NCBI RefSeq assembly: GCF_021789315.1
Contig: NZ_CP084561.1
Location: 3,596,001-3,660,000 of the forward strand
DNA: 64,000 nucleotides
Reading direction: 5' to 3'
DNA from: Arthrobacter sp. FW305-BF8
GTDB lineage: Bacteria; Actinomycetota; Actinomycetes; Actinomycetales; Micrococcaceae
Each line of letters begins with the position of its first letter. Positions within the stretch are counted from its first letter, which is position 1. The notes under the pieces are model-generated. The model was not told the DNA's origin. It did not search any database and saw only the letters and a program-made list of their open reading frames with translations. Both the position numbers and the translations under genes were made by a program. This document shows positions 41,318 through 50,686 of this stretch, piece after piece.

Positions 41318-42763
41318 TCAGGCGCGGGAGATCTGGATCATCTCCTCGCGCGGCACCACCTTGACGCGTTCTCGCACGACGCCGTCGGACGCGGCGGATT
41401 CCGTCCAGGATGCGCCGAGGGCAGCCTCGTGGGCGTTCAGCTTGTTCCAGCCCTCCCAGGTGGTGTACTCGATGCCTCGCTCCTCGAGCAGGTCGATGAT
41501 CGCCTGCGGGTCCGGGTTCTGCGCCGGCGGAAGGGTGAGCCGGTCCTCGAGGAGGAAGCCAATGGTCTCCAGGGCGTCGCCCTTGGTGTGCCCGATCAGT
41601 CCGACCGGGCCGCGCTTGATCCAGCCGGTGGTGTAGATGCCGGGGACGGGGTTCCCGTCGGCGTCGAGGACTCGCCCGCCCTCATTGGGGATGACCCCCC
41701 GCTTGGCGTCGTATTCCAGTTCGTCCAGGGCGGAGCCGTGGTACCCGATGGCGCGGTAGACGGCCTGCACCGGGTAGTCGATGAACTCCCCCGTGCCCTT
41801 GACGTTGCCGGTGCCGTCCAGCTGCATTCGCTCGAACTTGATGCCGGCAACCTTGCCCTGCCCGCCGTCGTCGCTATCGCTCCCATAGATCTCGACCGGG
41901 CTGTGCAGGAAGTGCAGATGCAGGCGGCGCGACGACGGCTGCTCGGCCTCTGCGTGCTCCTCGACGAGCCAGTTGGTCATGGTGTTGACCATGGTCTTGG
42001 TCTGGTTGTTGCTCCGGATCGCGTCATCGGAGGCCTCGTCGAATTCGAAGTCCTCCGGGTACAGCACAATGTCGACGTCGCGGGCGTGGCTGAGTTCGCG
42101 CAGCTCCAGCGGGGTGAACTTCACCTGGGCGGGGCCGCGGCGGCCGAAGACGTGGACGTCCGTCACCGGCGAGTTCTTCAGGCCCTGGTAGACGTTGTCC
42201 GGGATCTCGGTGACGAGCAGTTCGTCGGCATGCTTCACCAGCATTCGGGCTACGTCCAGAGCCACGTTGCCGTTGCCGATCACGGCGACTTCCTTGGCAT
42301 CCAGCGGCCAGTCCCGCGGAACGTCGGGGTGGCCGTCGTACCAGGACACGAAGTCGGCGGCACCGAAGGAGCCGTCGAGATCAATGCCGGGGATGTCCAT
42401 ATCGGCGTCCTTGATGGCGCCGGTGGAGAAGATGACGGCGTCGTAGAAGGCACGGAAGTCGTGCAGCGTCAGGTCCCGGCCGTAGGTGACGTTGCCCAGG
42501 AACCGGATGTCTCCGCGGTCCAGGACCTTGTGCAGGGCGTTGACGATGCCCTTGATGCGCGGGTGGTCCGGGGCCACGCCGTAGCGGATCAGGCCGTACG
42601 GTGCCGGATAGGCCTCGAAGAGGTCGATGCTGACCTCAAAGTCGCCGTCCTTGACCTCGTTGGACTTGGTCAGGATGTCCGCGGCATAGACGCCTGCGGG
42701 CCCGGCGCCGACGATCGCGACGCGGAGCGGGCGCTTGGCCGTGGATTCAGCTGTGTTGGACAC
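41318..42763 (-). CDS. Ferredoxin-NADP+ reductase (FprA type)
   Basis: The 481-residue FAD- and NADPH-binding protein has N-terminal FAD motif VAIVGAGPAGVYAADIL, LIRYGVAPDHPRIKGI and second dinucleotide motif VAVIGNGNVALDVARML. It also shows the adrenodoxin-reductase signature GTGEFIDYPVQAVYRAIGY and the C-terminal GWIKRGPVGLIGHTKGDALET. It transfers electrons between NADPH and a ferredoxin. The GTG start has AAGGG upstream. A closely similar copy lies at 63035-64000. The last helix (TTWEGWNKLNAHEAALG) is typical of the MtFprA group. Confidence 0.93.
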   Translation of the reverse strand: MSNTAESTAKRPLRVAIVGAGPAGVYAADILTKSNEVKDGDFEVSIDLFEAYPAPYGLIRYGVAPDHPRIKGIVNALHKVLDRGDIRFLGNVTYGRDLTLHDFRAFYDAVIFSTGAIKDADMDIPGIDLDGSFGAADFVSWYDGHPDVPRDWPLDAKEVAVIGNGNVALDVARMLVKHADELLVTEIPDNVYQGLKNSPVTDVHVFGRRGPAQVKFTPLELRELSHARDVDIVLYPEDFEFDEASDDAIRSNNQTKTMVNTMTNWLVEEHAEAEQPSSRRLHLHFLHSPVEIYGSDSDDGGQGKVAGIKFERMQLDGTGNVKGTGEFIDYPVQAVYRAIGYHGSALDELEYDAKRGVIPNEGGRVLDADGNPVPGIYTTGWIKRGPVGLIGHTKGDALETIGFLLEDRLTLPPAQNPDPQAIIDLLEERGIEYTTWEGWNKLNAHEAALGASWTESAASDGVVRERVKVVPREEMIQISRA

Positions 42764-42845
42764 CGTAAGCCCTTCCGGAACGGGAGACCGCGCCCCACCG
42801 GCGCGCAGTTTTCAATTCTAATTGTCCGCCCGGCCCCCGCCCGCA

Positions 42846-43844
42846 TCAGCCGCTCTTGCGCAGGTCCACCACGTCGCCCTCGCGGTACAGCAATGCCCGC
42901 AGCTCCGACTCCGCCGAGGCCAGGCGCTTGGGGTCTATGGTCTCCCCGGCTGCGAAGTGGTCCAGCAGGCGGGGGTCCACGTAGCTCTTTCGGGCGATCG
43001 ACGGCGTGTTGCCCAGCACCGCTGCCGCCTCCATCATGGCGACGCTGACGGCACGCTTCCGCTTCCCCTCCGTTTTCTGCGGGCCGCTCTGGGCCAGGCT
43101 GACGGCGGCCGCGACGGTGCCGCGCAGGGTGCGGAAGTCCTTTGCCGTGAAGTCGTCGCCAGTGCGTTCCTTGACATAGCCGTTGATGTCGGCGCTGGTC
43201 ACCGGGTGCCACGTCCTGCCGTTCTTGTAGGCCAGCAGCCGCGCGTTGCCGCCACGCCGCTTGAGGGCCTGGGCGAGAGGCGCCAGGTCCGGGTCATCGA
43301 TGCGGGACTCCCAGGTTTTGCCGCTCTTGGCCGGGAAACTGAGGTGCAGGCATTCCTTGCGGACACGGACGTGGGCGCAGAGCAGCGTGGCGAGCCCGTG
43401 GCTGCCGTTTTCGTTCGTGTACCGCTCTGACCCCACCCGCAGGGAGCCGCTGTCCAGCAGCCTGAAGGCCGCGGCCAAAACCCTCTCGCGGGTGAAGCCG
43501 TCGGACCTCAGATCCAGGGTGACCAGCCGGCGGGCGGTGGGCAGCGACTCGGCGAGCTGGAGCGCGCGGTCGAATTTCAAGCGGTCCTTCCGCTCGCGCC
43601 ACTCCGGATGGTAGATGTACTGCCGGCGGCCCACGGCATCCAGCCCCGTGGCCTGGATATGCCCGTTCTCGAAGGGCGCTATCCATACGTCCGTCCAGGC
43701 GGGCGGAATGCCGATGCTTTCCAGCCGGTCCCGGACCGGACCGGGCGGCAGCGTGGAGCCGTCCAGGTCCCTGTAACTGAACCCGGCGCCGGCCCGCACC
43801 CTCCGGTAACCGCGGCCGGAGGCGTTGCTGTGACGGAGCCTCAT
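42846..43844 (-). CDS. DNA topoisomerase IB
   Basis: The 332-residue protein is of the poxvirus-like short type: an N-terminal beta lobe (RRVRAGAGFSYRDLDGS, PPAWTDVWI), a catalytic lobe with KDFRTLRGTVAAAVSL and the attacking Tyr in SIARKSYVDPRLL near the C-terminus. It relaxes supercoils by nicking one strand and is ATP-independent. It is common in actinobacteria alongside topoisomerase I. It is divergent from rarD with 115 bp between, and I see no ribosome site for the ATG chosen. Confidence 0.92.
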   Translation of the reverse strand: MRLRHSNASGRGYRRVRAGAGFSYRDLDGSTLPPGPVRDRLESIGIPPAWTDVWIAPFENGHIQATGLDAVGRRQYIYHPEWRERKDRLKFDRALQLAESLPTARRLVTLDLRSDGFTRERVLAAAFRLLDSGSLRVGSERYTNENGSHGLATLLCAHVRVRKECLHLSFPAKSGKTWESRIDDPDLAPLAQALKRRGGNARLLAYKNGRTWHPVTSADINGYVKERTGDDFTAKDFRTLRGTVAAAVSLAQSGPQKTEGKRKRAVSVAMMEAAAVLGNTPSIARKSYVDPRLLDHFAAGETIDPKRLASAESELRALLYREGDVVDLRKSG

Positions 43845-43959
43845 CGGGCCGGTGCCCTGCGGTGAGTCGTACTCATAATGGCAAGCCTACTGACTAATTC
43901 GTTTCCGTAGGCAGCTTTTGGCTCGGCTCAGGCGGAATACCGCTCCTTAGGATGGTGTT

Positions 43960-45060
43960 ATGGGACTTGTGCCTAACCCCGACGGATCCGTCTCCTCCGC
44001 TGTTCCGACTGCCCCTACACCCGGCGCCGCGCCCCCGGGCGCGAGCGGCTCCGGCATGACCGGCGCCGGTAGGGCCGGGTCACCCGGTTTGCCCGGCTCA
44101 CCCAAGTTGCCCGGCGCACCGAAGCCGGTGGACAAGGAGACGACGGCGGGAATCCTGTTCGGCATCGGCGCCTACGGCCTGTGGGGGCTGCTTCCGCTGT
44201 ACTTCTACGTTCTCCAGCCCGCCGGTGCGGTGGAAATCGTGGCCAACCGGGTGGTCTGGTCCCTGATTTTCTGCGCCCTCCTGATCACGGTGACCAGGGC
44301 GTGGCGCGTCCTGGGGGCTGCCCTGCGGAACCGCGCCATCCTCGGAACCCTGGCGCTTGCCGCCGGCCTCATCGCGGTGAACTGGCTGACGTACACCTAC
44401 GGAGTCACCACCGGGCAGGCGGTTGAGGCCTCACTTGGCTACTTCATCAACCCGCTCGTTTCCGTCCTCCTCGGCGTCTTCGTCCTTAAGGAAACGCTCC
44501 GGCCGCTGCAGTGGGCCGCCGTCGGAATCGGTTTCGTCGCCGTCGGGGTGCTGACCGTGTCCTACGGAAAACTGCCGTGGATCGCCCTGACCCTGGCCGT
44601 CAGCTTCGGCCTGTACGGCTTCGTGAAGAAGCGGGTGGGACCGCGTGCCGACGCCGTCACCAGCCTTACCGTGGAAACGATCGTCCTCGCTCCCCTGGCC
44701 GCTGCCACCATGATTTTCCTCGCGGCGAGCGGCACTGCCTCGCTGACCACCCACGGACCGGGGCACTTCTGGCTGCTCCTGGCGTCCGGCGTCATCACGG
44801 CCGTTCCCTTGGTGTTCTTCGGGGCCTCCGCCCGCCGGCTGCCCATGACCACTATCGGGCTGCTGCAGTACTTCGCGCCGGTGCTGCAGTTCATCGTTGC
44901 CCTGGTGGTGTTCCGGGAGGCCATGACGCTGGACCGCTGGATCGGCTTCGGCGTCGTGTGGCTCGCCCTGCTGGTGCTCACGGCGGACATGCTGGCCGCG
45001 ACGCGGAAAAGCTCAGCGGCCAAGCGCCTCGCCCGCAGGGAAGCGCGAACGGACAGTTAA
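43960..45060 (+). CDS. rarD: EamA/RarD family transporter
   Basis: The 366-residue protein has ten hydrophobic helices after a Pro/Gly/Ala-rich leader of about 55 residues. Family markers are GILFGIGAYGLWGLLPLYFY, TYGVTTGQAVEASLGYFINPLV and QYFAPVLQFIVALVVFREAM. It is a drug/metabolite exporter of the RarD type; chloramphenicol or small-metabolite efflux is known only for relatives. The start is leaderless (TAGGAT six bases before the ATG). The last four codons and the stop are part of the palindrome at 45042-45097. Confidence 0.92.
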   Translation: MGLVPNPDGSVSSAVPTAPTPGAAPPGASGSGMTGAGRAGSPGLPGSPKLPGAPKPVDKETTAGILFGIGAYGLWGLLPLYFYVLQPAGAVEIVANRVVWSLIFCALLITVTRAWRVLGAALRNRAILGTLALAAGLIAVNWLTYTYGVTTGQAVEASLGYFINPLVSVLLGVFVLKETLRPLQWAAVGIGFVAVGVLTVSYGKLPWIALTLAVSFGLYGFVKKRVGPRADAVTSLTVETIVLAPLAAATMIFLAASGTASLTTHGPGHFWLLLASGVITAVPLVFFGASARRLPMTTIGLLQYFAPVLQFIVALVVFREAMTLDRWIGFGVVWLALLVLTADMLAATRKSSAAKRLARREARTDS

Positions 45061-45097
45061 GGCCCCGGGCAAGGGGCCACAACTGTCCGTTCGCGCT
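45042..45097. repeat. Palindromic repeat, family B copy 1
   Basis: AGCGCGAACGGACAGTT (45042-45058) and AACTGTCCGTTCGCGCT (45081-45097) are perfect arms, with an inner GGCCCC/GGGGCC stem. It starts inside rarD and includes the stop codon at 45058-45060, ending 18 bp before the convergent Usp gene. It probably acts as a shared terminator. Confidence 0.88.
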
Positions 45098-45114
45098 CGG
45101 AAGGGCTGCACCGG

Positions 45115-45981
45115 TCAGGGGGCCGAGTCCTCCCGGTCGTAGTCGCGTGGAACAACCACCATGGGAACCGGCAGGGCCCGCAGCACCTTGTTGGCCGTGC
45201 TGCCCAGGAACATGCGGTTCTTCTCGGCCAGGCGTGAGGAGCCCACGATGAGGATTTCGCCGTCGTCCCATTCGAGTCCGTCGATGGCTTCCTCGATGGT
45301 GCGGCCATGGGCCACAGCGACGCCGACCTCGTGACCGGCGGGCACCTTCCCCGATGCGGCCGTCAGTACGGTGTTCGCGTGGATGTGCGCGGCATTGATG
45401 GCCTCCCCTGCGTCGCCGGCGGCGTCGAGCTCCACCAGCGACGCCAGCCGTAGCGGCACACCGCGCCTCTTTGCGGCCCGGATGGCGGTTTCGATTGCCG
45501 CCTCGGCCCCGGCACGCTGCCCCACGGCCAGCGTCAGGCGGGTAACGGGTGCCGTCCGCTGGTAGCCGCGCGGCGCGAGTGCCACCGGGACCGTTGAGGC
45601 GTGCAGCAGCGCGTTGGCCACGCTGCCCACGGTGTGCCGCTTGAACAGGCCTGCGCTGGCGGCGCCGACCGCGATGAGTCCGGCTTCGAACTCCACCGCT
45701 GCGTCGATGAGTCCCCCGGCGAAGGAATCCGCCTCCCGCACATGGAATCTTGCGGGCAACCCCTGCGGCACGAGGGCCAGGCCCTGCCGTTCTGCCGTCA
45801 GCACCTCCTGCTCCGCGGCGCTGACCCGGCTGCCCTCCGGGTTGAGTGCCACGTACGGCGTGCCCGGCTTCACCACGTAGACCAGATCCAGTTCGGCGCC
45901 CTGGGCCAGGGCCAGTGACGTGGCCAGGGCGACGGCGTCCGCGCCGCGCTCGGTGGGTGTGTAGCCGACTACGTATCGCAT
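45115..45981 (-). CDS. Tandem universal stress protein
   Basis: The protein has 288 residues from ATG 45981 and two Usp domains. Both ATP-loop motifs are present: VGAASAGLFKRHTVGSVAN in the first and VGSSRLAEKNRMFLGSTANK in the second, so both probably bind ATP. It is cytoplasmic and stress-induced in relatives, with unknown precise action. A longer upstream frame to 46233 passes through hairpins and is not used; AGAGGGG precedes the ATG. Confidence 0.92.
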   Translation of the reverse strand: MRYVVGYTPTERGADAVALATSLALAQGAELDLVYVVKPGTPYVALNPEGSRVSAAEQEVLTAERQGLALVPQGLPARFHVREADSFAGGLIDAAVEFEAGLIAVGAASAGLFKRHTVGSVANALLHASTVPVALAPRGYQRTAPVTRLTLAVGQRAGAEAAIETAIRAAKRRGVPLRLASLVELDAAGDAGEAINAAHIHANTVLTAASGKVPAGHEVGVAVAHGRTIEEAIDGLEWDDGEILIVGSSRLAEKNRMFLGSTANKVLRALPVPMVVVPRDYDREDSAP

Positions 45982-46130
45982 GCGAAACCCCTCTTTGGGT
46001 AGTGCAGACCGGCGCCCGGATCGCGGCGGTGCCCACCGGCCTGCGGCGTGAAGTGCAGTGGTGAGGATGACTCTACCGCGGCGCCCGTGCCGGCGGGCGG
46101 CAACGCAACGGGAGTTCGACGGCGGCGAGA

Positions 46131-46174
46131 ACGACGGCGGGCCGGGCACCTTTCGGTACCCGGCCCGCCGTCGT
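46131..46174 (-). terminator. Hairpin between gabT and Usp
   Basis: ACGACGGCGGGCCGGG and CCCGGCCCGCCGTCGT are perfect 16-bp arms around a 12-nt loop, downstream of the gabT stop on the same strand. It is probably one of two terminators there. Confidence 0.75.
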
Positions 46175-46187
46175 CGTACGTCCCCGC

Positions 46188-46250
46188 GCGCGAACTGGCA
46201 GCTAATGCCCTGTTGCGAGGATTTAGGGGGCATTACCTGCCAGTTCGCGC
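46188..46250. repeat. Palindromic repeat, family B copy 2
   Basis: GCGCGAACTGGCAG (46188-46201) pairs with CTGCCAGTTCGCGC (46237-46250), and an inner TAATGCCC pairs with GGGCATTA after one mismatch. It shares GCGCGAAC and the GGCC-type inner stem layout with the 45042-45097 copy. It lies 16 bp past the end of gabT. Confidence 0.87.
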
Positions 46251-46266
46251 TAAAGGAAGGAGGAAA

Positions 46267-47622
46267 CTATGCGTTGGCCTTGATGGCCGCGGCGAGTACT
46301 TCCAGGCCGTCCAGCAGCAGCTCGTCGCTGATCACCAGCGGCGGCAGCAGGCGGATGACGTTGCCGTAGGTTCCGCAGGTCAGGATGATGACGCCTTCCT
46401 TGAGGCAAGCGGCGGCAACAGCCTTGGTGAGCTCCGGGTTGGGCTCCTTCGAACCGGCCTGGACCAGCTCGATGGCCAGCATGGCGCCGCGGCCACGAAT
46501 GTCGCCGATCACGGAAACTTCTTCGGCGAGCTCGCGCAGCTTGCCGAAGGACAGGTCCTCGATGTGCTTGGCGCGGGCGTTGAGGTCGTACTCCTGCATG
46601 GAGCCGATGGAGGCCAGTGCGGCGGCGCAGGCCACCGGGTTGCCGCCGTAGGTGCCCCCGAGGCCGCCCGGGTGGACGGCGTCGAGCAGGTCGGCGCGGC
46701 CGGTGATGGCGGAAAGCGGCATGCCGCCGGCGATGCCCTTGGCCATGGTGATGATGTCCGGAACGATGCCCTCGTGGTCCACCGCGAACCATTCACCGGT
46801 GCGGCAGAAACCGGACTGGACCTCGTCGGCGATGAAGACGATGCCCTTTTCCTTGGCCCAGGCGGACAAAGCCGGCAGGAAGCCTTCGGCCGGGACGATG
46901 AAGCCGCCCTCACCCTGGATCGGTTCGATGATGATGGCGGCCACCTGGTCGCCGCCGATCTGCTTTTCGATCGCCGTGATGGCGCGCTTGGCGGCCTCGG
47001 CACCGGTGATCTCCGGGTTCTCCTCGCGGAACGGGTAGCTCATGGGCATGCGGTACACCTCGGGCGCGAACGGGCCGAAGTTGGTCTTGTACGGCATGGC
47101 CTTCGCGGTCAGCGCCATGGTCAGGTTGGTGCGGCCGTGGTAGGCGTGGTCAAAGGCGACGACGGCGTCCCGGCCGGTGGCCAGGCGGGCCACCTTGATG
47201 GCGTTTTCCACGGCTTCGGCGCCGGAGTTGAAGAGGACGGTGCGCTTCTCGTGGCTGCCGGGGGTGAGCTTGTTCAGCTGCTCGGCAACCGCGACGTAGC
47301 CCTCGTACGGGGTGACCATGAAGCAGGTGTGGGTGAAGTGCTCCACGGCCTCCTTCACGGCACCGACGACGGCGGGATCGGACGCGCCGACGCTGGTCAC
47401 CGCGATGCCCGAGCCGAGGTCGATGAAGGAGTTGCCATCGACGTCATGGATGATGCCGCCGTCGGCGTCTGCGACGTAAACGGGAACGCTGGAGGCGACG
47501 CCGGCGGCGACCACTGCCTTGCGGCGTTCGGTCAGGGCCACGGACTTAGGGCCCGGGAAGTCGGCCTGGACGCGGCGCTTCTGCTCGAGGCGGTAAGTGA
47601 TTTCTGATGCTGTTGCGGTCAT
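46267..47622 (-). CDS. gabT: 4-aminobutyrate aminotransferase
   Basis: The protein has 451 residues from ATG 47622 (MTATASEITYRLEQKRR). It is a class III PLP aminotransferase: LFNSGAEAVENAIKVARLAT, HAYHGRTNLTMALTAK, EPIQGEGGFIVP, FIADEVQSGFCRTG and the PLP lysine in TMAKGIAGGMPLSA. It converts GABA and 2-oxoglutarate to succinate semialdehyde and glutamate. It lies 31 bp downstream of the aminobutyraldehyde dehydrogenase gene in one putrescine/GABA operon. A longer frame start to 47802 is not used. Confidence 0.95.
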   Translation of the reverse strand: MTATASEITYRLEQKRRVQADFPGPKSVALTERRKAVVAAGVASSVPVYVADADGGIIHDVDGNSFIDLGSGIAVTSVGASDPAVVGAVKEAVEHFTHTCFMVTPYEGYVAVAEQLNKLTPGSHEKRTVLFNSGAEAVENAIKVARLATGRDAVVAFDHAYHGRTNLTMALTAKAMPYKTNFGPFAPEVYRMPMSYPFREENPEITGAEAAKRAITAIEKQIGGDQVAAIIIEPIQGEGGFIVPAEGFLPALSAWAKEKGIVFIADEVQSGFCRTGEWFAVDHEGIVPDIITMAKGIAGGMPLSAITGRADLLDAVHPGGLGGTYGGNPVACAAALASIGSMQEYDLNARAKHIEDLSFGKLRELAEEVSVIGDIRGRGAMLAIELVQAGSKEPNPELTKAVAAACLKEGVIILTCGTYGNVIRLLPPLVISDELLLDGLEVLAAAIKANA

Positions 47623-47653
47623 CGTGTTTCTTTCTTTACTGAATGAGGGCCGG

Positions 47654-49084
47654 TCAGGCGTCGAGGGCGGACATGACGTGCTTGATGCGCGTGTAGTCCT
47701 CGACGCCGTACATGGAGAGGTCCTTGCCGTAACCGGACTGCTTGAAGCCGCCGTGGGGCATTTCGGCGGTGAGGAGAATGTGCGTGTTGATCCAGACCGC
47801 ACCGAAGTCCAGATCGCGGCTGAGCCTCATGGCCGTGCCGTGGTCGCTTGTCCAGACGCTGGAGGCCAGGGCGTATTCGACGTCGTTGGCCAGTTCGACG
47901 GCTTCGGCCTCCGTGCTGAACTTCTGGACCGTGATGACCGGGCCGAAGGTTTCCTTCTGCACGATGTCGTCCGTCTGCTTGGCGCCGGTGATGATGGTGG
48001 GCTCGAAGAAGAACCCCTTCTCGCCGGCGCGGTGGCCGCCGGTTTCGATCCGGCAGTGCACCGGCAGCGAATCGACGACGGAGCTGACCGCCTTGAAGTG
48101 GTTGACGTTGTTCAGCGGACCGAAGTAGTTGTCCTCGTCGTTCTGGGAGCCGGTGTGCAGGGTCTTGGTGTGCTCCACCATGGCGGCCACGACGTCGTCG
48201 TGCACGGAGTCCTCCACCAGCACACGGGTGATGGCCGTGCAGTCCTGGCCTGCGTTGAAGAACGCGAACTCGGCGATGGCCGCGGCGCTCTTCTTGATGT
48301 CGGCGTCCTTGAAGACAATGGCCGGGGCCTTGCCGCCGAGCTCCAGGTGGGCGCGCTTGAGGCCCTTCGCGGCGCCCGAGGCGACGGCGATGCCGGCACG
48401 CACGGATCCGGTGATGGACACCAGGCCCGGGACCTTGTGCTCCACCATCAGCGCGCCGGTTTCCCCGGTGCCGAGGATGACGTTCAGGACGCCAGCGGGC
48501 AGGATGTCCGCGGCCAGCCGCGCCAAGACCAGGGTGGACTCGGGCGTCGTGTCGGACGGCTTCAGGACCACCGTGTTACCGGCTGCGAGCGCGGGGCCGA
48601 TCTTCCAGATGGCCATCAGGAACGGGTAGTTCCACGGCGCCACCTGGGCCACGACGCCGATCGGCTCGCGGCGGACGAAGGAGGTGTGGCCCTCAAAGTA
48701 CTCGCCGGCGGACTTGCCTTCGAGGATGCGAGCGGCGCCGGCGAAGAAGCGGAGCTGATCGGCGCCGGCGGCGACTTCCTCTGACGCGATCAGGGAACGG
48801 ACCTGCCCGGTGTTGCGGTGCTGCGCGTCGACGAGCTCGTCGCTGTTGGCCTCGATGGCGTCGGCGAGCTTGAGCAGCATGAGCTGCCGCTGCCCGGGGG
48901 TCACGTGCTTCCAGGACTTGAAGGCGTCCTTGGCGGCGGCCATGGCGGCGTCGACGTCGGCCTCCACGGAAACGGGCGACTTGGCCACGACGTCGCCGGT
49001 CACGGGGTTCACGATGTCGATCAGGCCCGTGCCCGCAGGCGTGACGAACTCTCCGTTGATGAAGTTCTGCAAGGTTTGAACCAC
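47654..49084 (-). CDS. Gamma-aminobutyraldehyde dehydrogenase
   Basis: The protein has 476 residues from GTG 49084 (MVQTLQNFINGEFV), supported by AGAGG upstream; frames starting at 49174 or the TTG at 49093 are less likely. It is an aldehyde dehydrogenase with PWNYPFLMAIWKIGPALAAG, LELGGKAPAIVF (catalytic Glu) and FFNAGQDCTAITRVLV (catalytic Cys). It oxidises 4-aminobutyraldehyde to GABA, which the next enzyme, GabT, consumes. It is divergent from PucR and probably controlled by it. Confidence 0.92.
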   Translation of the reverse strand: MVQTLQNFINGEFVTPAGTGLIDIVNPVTGDVVAKSPVSVEADVDAAMAAAKDAFKSWKHVTPGQRQLMLLKLADAIEANSDELVDAQHRNTGQVRSLIASEEVAAGADQLRFFAGAARILEGKSAGEYFEGHTSFVRREPIGVVAQVAPWNYPFLMAIWKIGPALAAGNTVVLKPSDTTPESTLVLARLAADILPAGVLNVILGTGETGALMVEHKVPGLVSITGSVRAGIAVASGAAKGLKRAHLELGGKAPAIVFKDADIKKSAAAIAEFAFFNAGQDCTAITRVLVEDSVHDDVVAAMVEHTKTLHTGSQNDEDNYFGPLNNVNHFKAVSSVVDSLPVHCRIETGGHRAGEKGFFFEPTIITGAKQTDDIVQKETFGPVITVQKFSTEAEAVELANDVEYALASSVWTSDHGTAMRLSRDLDFGAVWINTHILLTAEMPHGGFKQSGYGKDLSMYGVEDYTRIKHVMSALDA

Positions 49085-49133
49085 GGTGTACAACCTCTTT
49101 CGTCCTGAATAGTGTGATGCGGCTGACTCGAGC

Positions 49134-49162
49134 CTATTCCAGCCCGATACCGGGGGGAATAG
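49134..49162. promoter_or_regulatory. Candidate PucR operator
   Basis: CTATTCC (49134-49140) and GGAATAG (49156-49162) are perfect inverted half-sites 15 bp apart in the divergent region between the dehydrogenase and PucR genes. PucR family regulators bind palindromes near such divergent promoters. Confidence 0.45.
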
Positions 49163-49226
49163 CCACCTGCACACCGTCGAAGCGGCGCTTTAGTGCGATC
49201 GGCCAGCCTCCGGCTACCCTTGATCC

Positions 49227-50663
49227 ATGGCAATTTCCCTCGCGGCGCTGCTGGCCGTGCAGTCTCTGGGACTCAAGAAATCCAGCCTCGCGGAGACCAC
49301 CTCGCACCAGGACATCCGCTGGGTCGCGGTCACCGAACTGGAGGACCCGCAGCGCTTCCTCAACGGCGGCGAGCTGGTGCTGACCACCGGGCTGCGGATG
49401 AAAAGCGCGCCCGAACAGCGCCGCTTTGTCCGCCAGGTCCAGCGCGCCGGCGCCGTCGGGATCGGGTTCGGCGTGGGGCTCTCGCACGACGCCGTTCCCC
49501 CGGCTCTGGTCGCCGAGGCGAACCGCTGGGGACTGCCCGTGGTCGAAGTGCCGTATGGCACCCCGTTTATTGCCATCAGCAAGCTGGTGGCGGACGCACA
49601 GTCGGCGGACCACTACTCCAAGCTTGAGCGGCTCATCGCCGGGCACCAGATCCTGGCCCGCGCGCTGCTCACCGGCGGCGGGCTGGCTGAGCTCCTGCGC
49701 CACCTAGGCGGCATGCTCCGCACCGAGATCGCACTGACGCAGTTCACTGCCCAGTTGTACAACAGCGCCAGTGAGCCGCCGTCCGCGGACTCCTGGACCA
49801 CGTACCCCATTCCCACCGGACGCCGCGATGCCTGCACGCTGTGGGTGAAGCAGCCGTTCGAGGATTCCGGCATCATCGGCTACGCGCAGAACCTCATCAG
49901 CGTGGAGCTCAACAACATGGTCAAGCAGCGCCAGGCCGAGCGGGCGCTCTGCGGGCAGGTGCTCGAGGACGTGATCCACGGGACCCTGGACCCCAGCGAG
50001 GCACAGCGCCGTCTCGCCGGGACGGGCATCAACAGCACGCGCAAGAATGTGGTGATTCTGGCCGGTTCTGAGGCGCACCACAAGCAACTGGTCAGCTCCT
50101 CGCTGCCGCAGGCGTTGGAGACGGCGGTGACCGCCGTCGTCGGAAAGGATCTGGTCACCGTGGTGCCCGACGACGGACGCGGCGCCACGGTCATGGCCAG
50201 GAGCCTCAGCGACCACCTTGCCGAGGCCGGGATCCACGCCACCATCGGCATCGGCGGCGCCTACACCAAGCCGAACGGCCTGCGTTGGAGCTACTTCGAG
50301 GCGCGCGACGCAGCCAGCCACGGGCTGCCGGTGAATGAACCCGAGCGGCTCAGCCTGACCTCCCTGCTCCTGGCGAGCGAGGACGTGCCGCTGGCGGACA
50401 TGGCCAACGAGTCGCTGGATCCGCTCCGGAGCTTCGATGCCGCCCATGGCGCCGAGCTGATGGCTACGCTGGAGAGCTACCTGAACAGCAACGGCTCCGT
50501 TGCCGCCGTCGCCGAGGCCCTCACCCTCCACCGCAACACGGTCCGCTACCGGCTGGCGCAGATCACCGAACTCACCGGGTACGACCCCTCCGTCACCGCG
50601 GACCGGGTCCAGCTGTGGCTGGCCCTGGCGGTTGCCAGGCTCGGGGCGCGGCACGCCGGCTGA
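49227..50663 (+). CDS. PucR family transcriptional regulator
   Basis: The 478-residue protein has an N-terminal PucR sensory region (IRWVAVTELEDPQRFLNGGELV, AGAVGIGFGVGLSHD, FIAISKLVADAQSADHYSKL). The middle is a GGDEF-like domain, and the C-terminal helix-turn-helix of the CdaR/PucR type is VAAVAEALTLHRNTVRYRLAQI. TACCCT is positioned six bases before the ATG, giving a leaderless start. It is divergent from the GABA/putrescine genes, which it probably activates in response to an amine or aldehyde. Confidence 0.92.
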   Translation: MAISLAALLAVQSLGLKKSSLAETTSHQDIRWVAVTELEDPQRFLNGGELVLTTGLRMKSAPEQRRFVRQVQRAGAVGIGFGVGLSHDAVPPALVAEANRWGLPVVEVPYGTPFIAISKLVADAQSADHYSKLERLIAGHQILARALLTGGGLAELLRHLGGMLRTEIALTQFTAQLYNSASEPPSADSWTTYPIPTGRRDACTLWVKQPFEDSGIIGYAQNLISVELNNMVKQRQAERALCGQVLEDVIHGTLDPSEAQRRLAGTGINSTRKNVVILAGSEAHHKQLVSSSLPQALETAVTAVVGKDLVTVVPDDGRGATVMARSLSDHLAEAGIHATIGIGGAYTKPNGLRWSYFEARDAASHGLPVNEPERLSLTSLLLASEDVPLADMANESLDPLRSFDAAHGAELMATLESYLNSNGSVAAVAEALTLHRNTVRYRLAQITELTGYDPSVTADRVQLWLALAVARLGARHAG

Positions 50664-50686
50664 GCGGGGTACCCGCAGCCACGGGG

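Noticed and set aside
41066..43048. 660-codon plus-strand frame opposite the GAF regulator and FprA
   Set aside because: It is antisense to two convincing genes, is rich in Gly, Val and Asp as expected from codon shadows, and has no ribosome site or domain.
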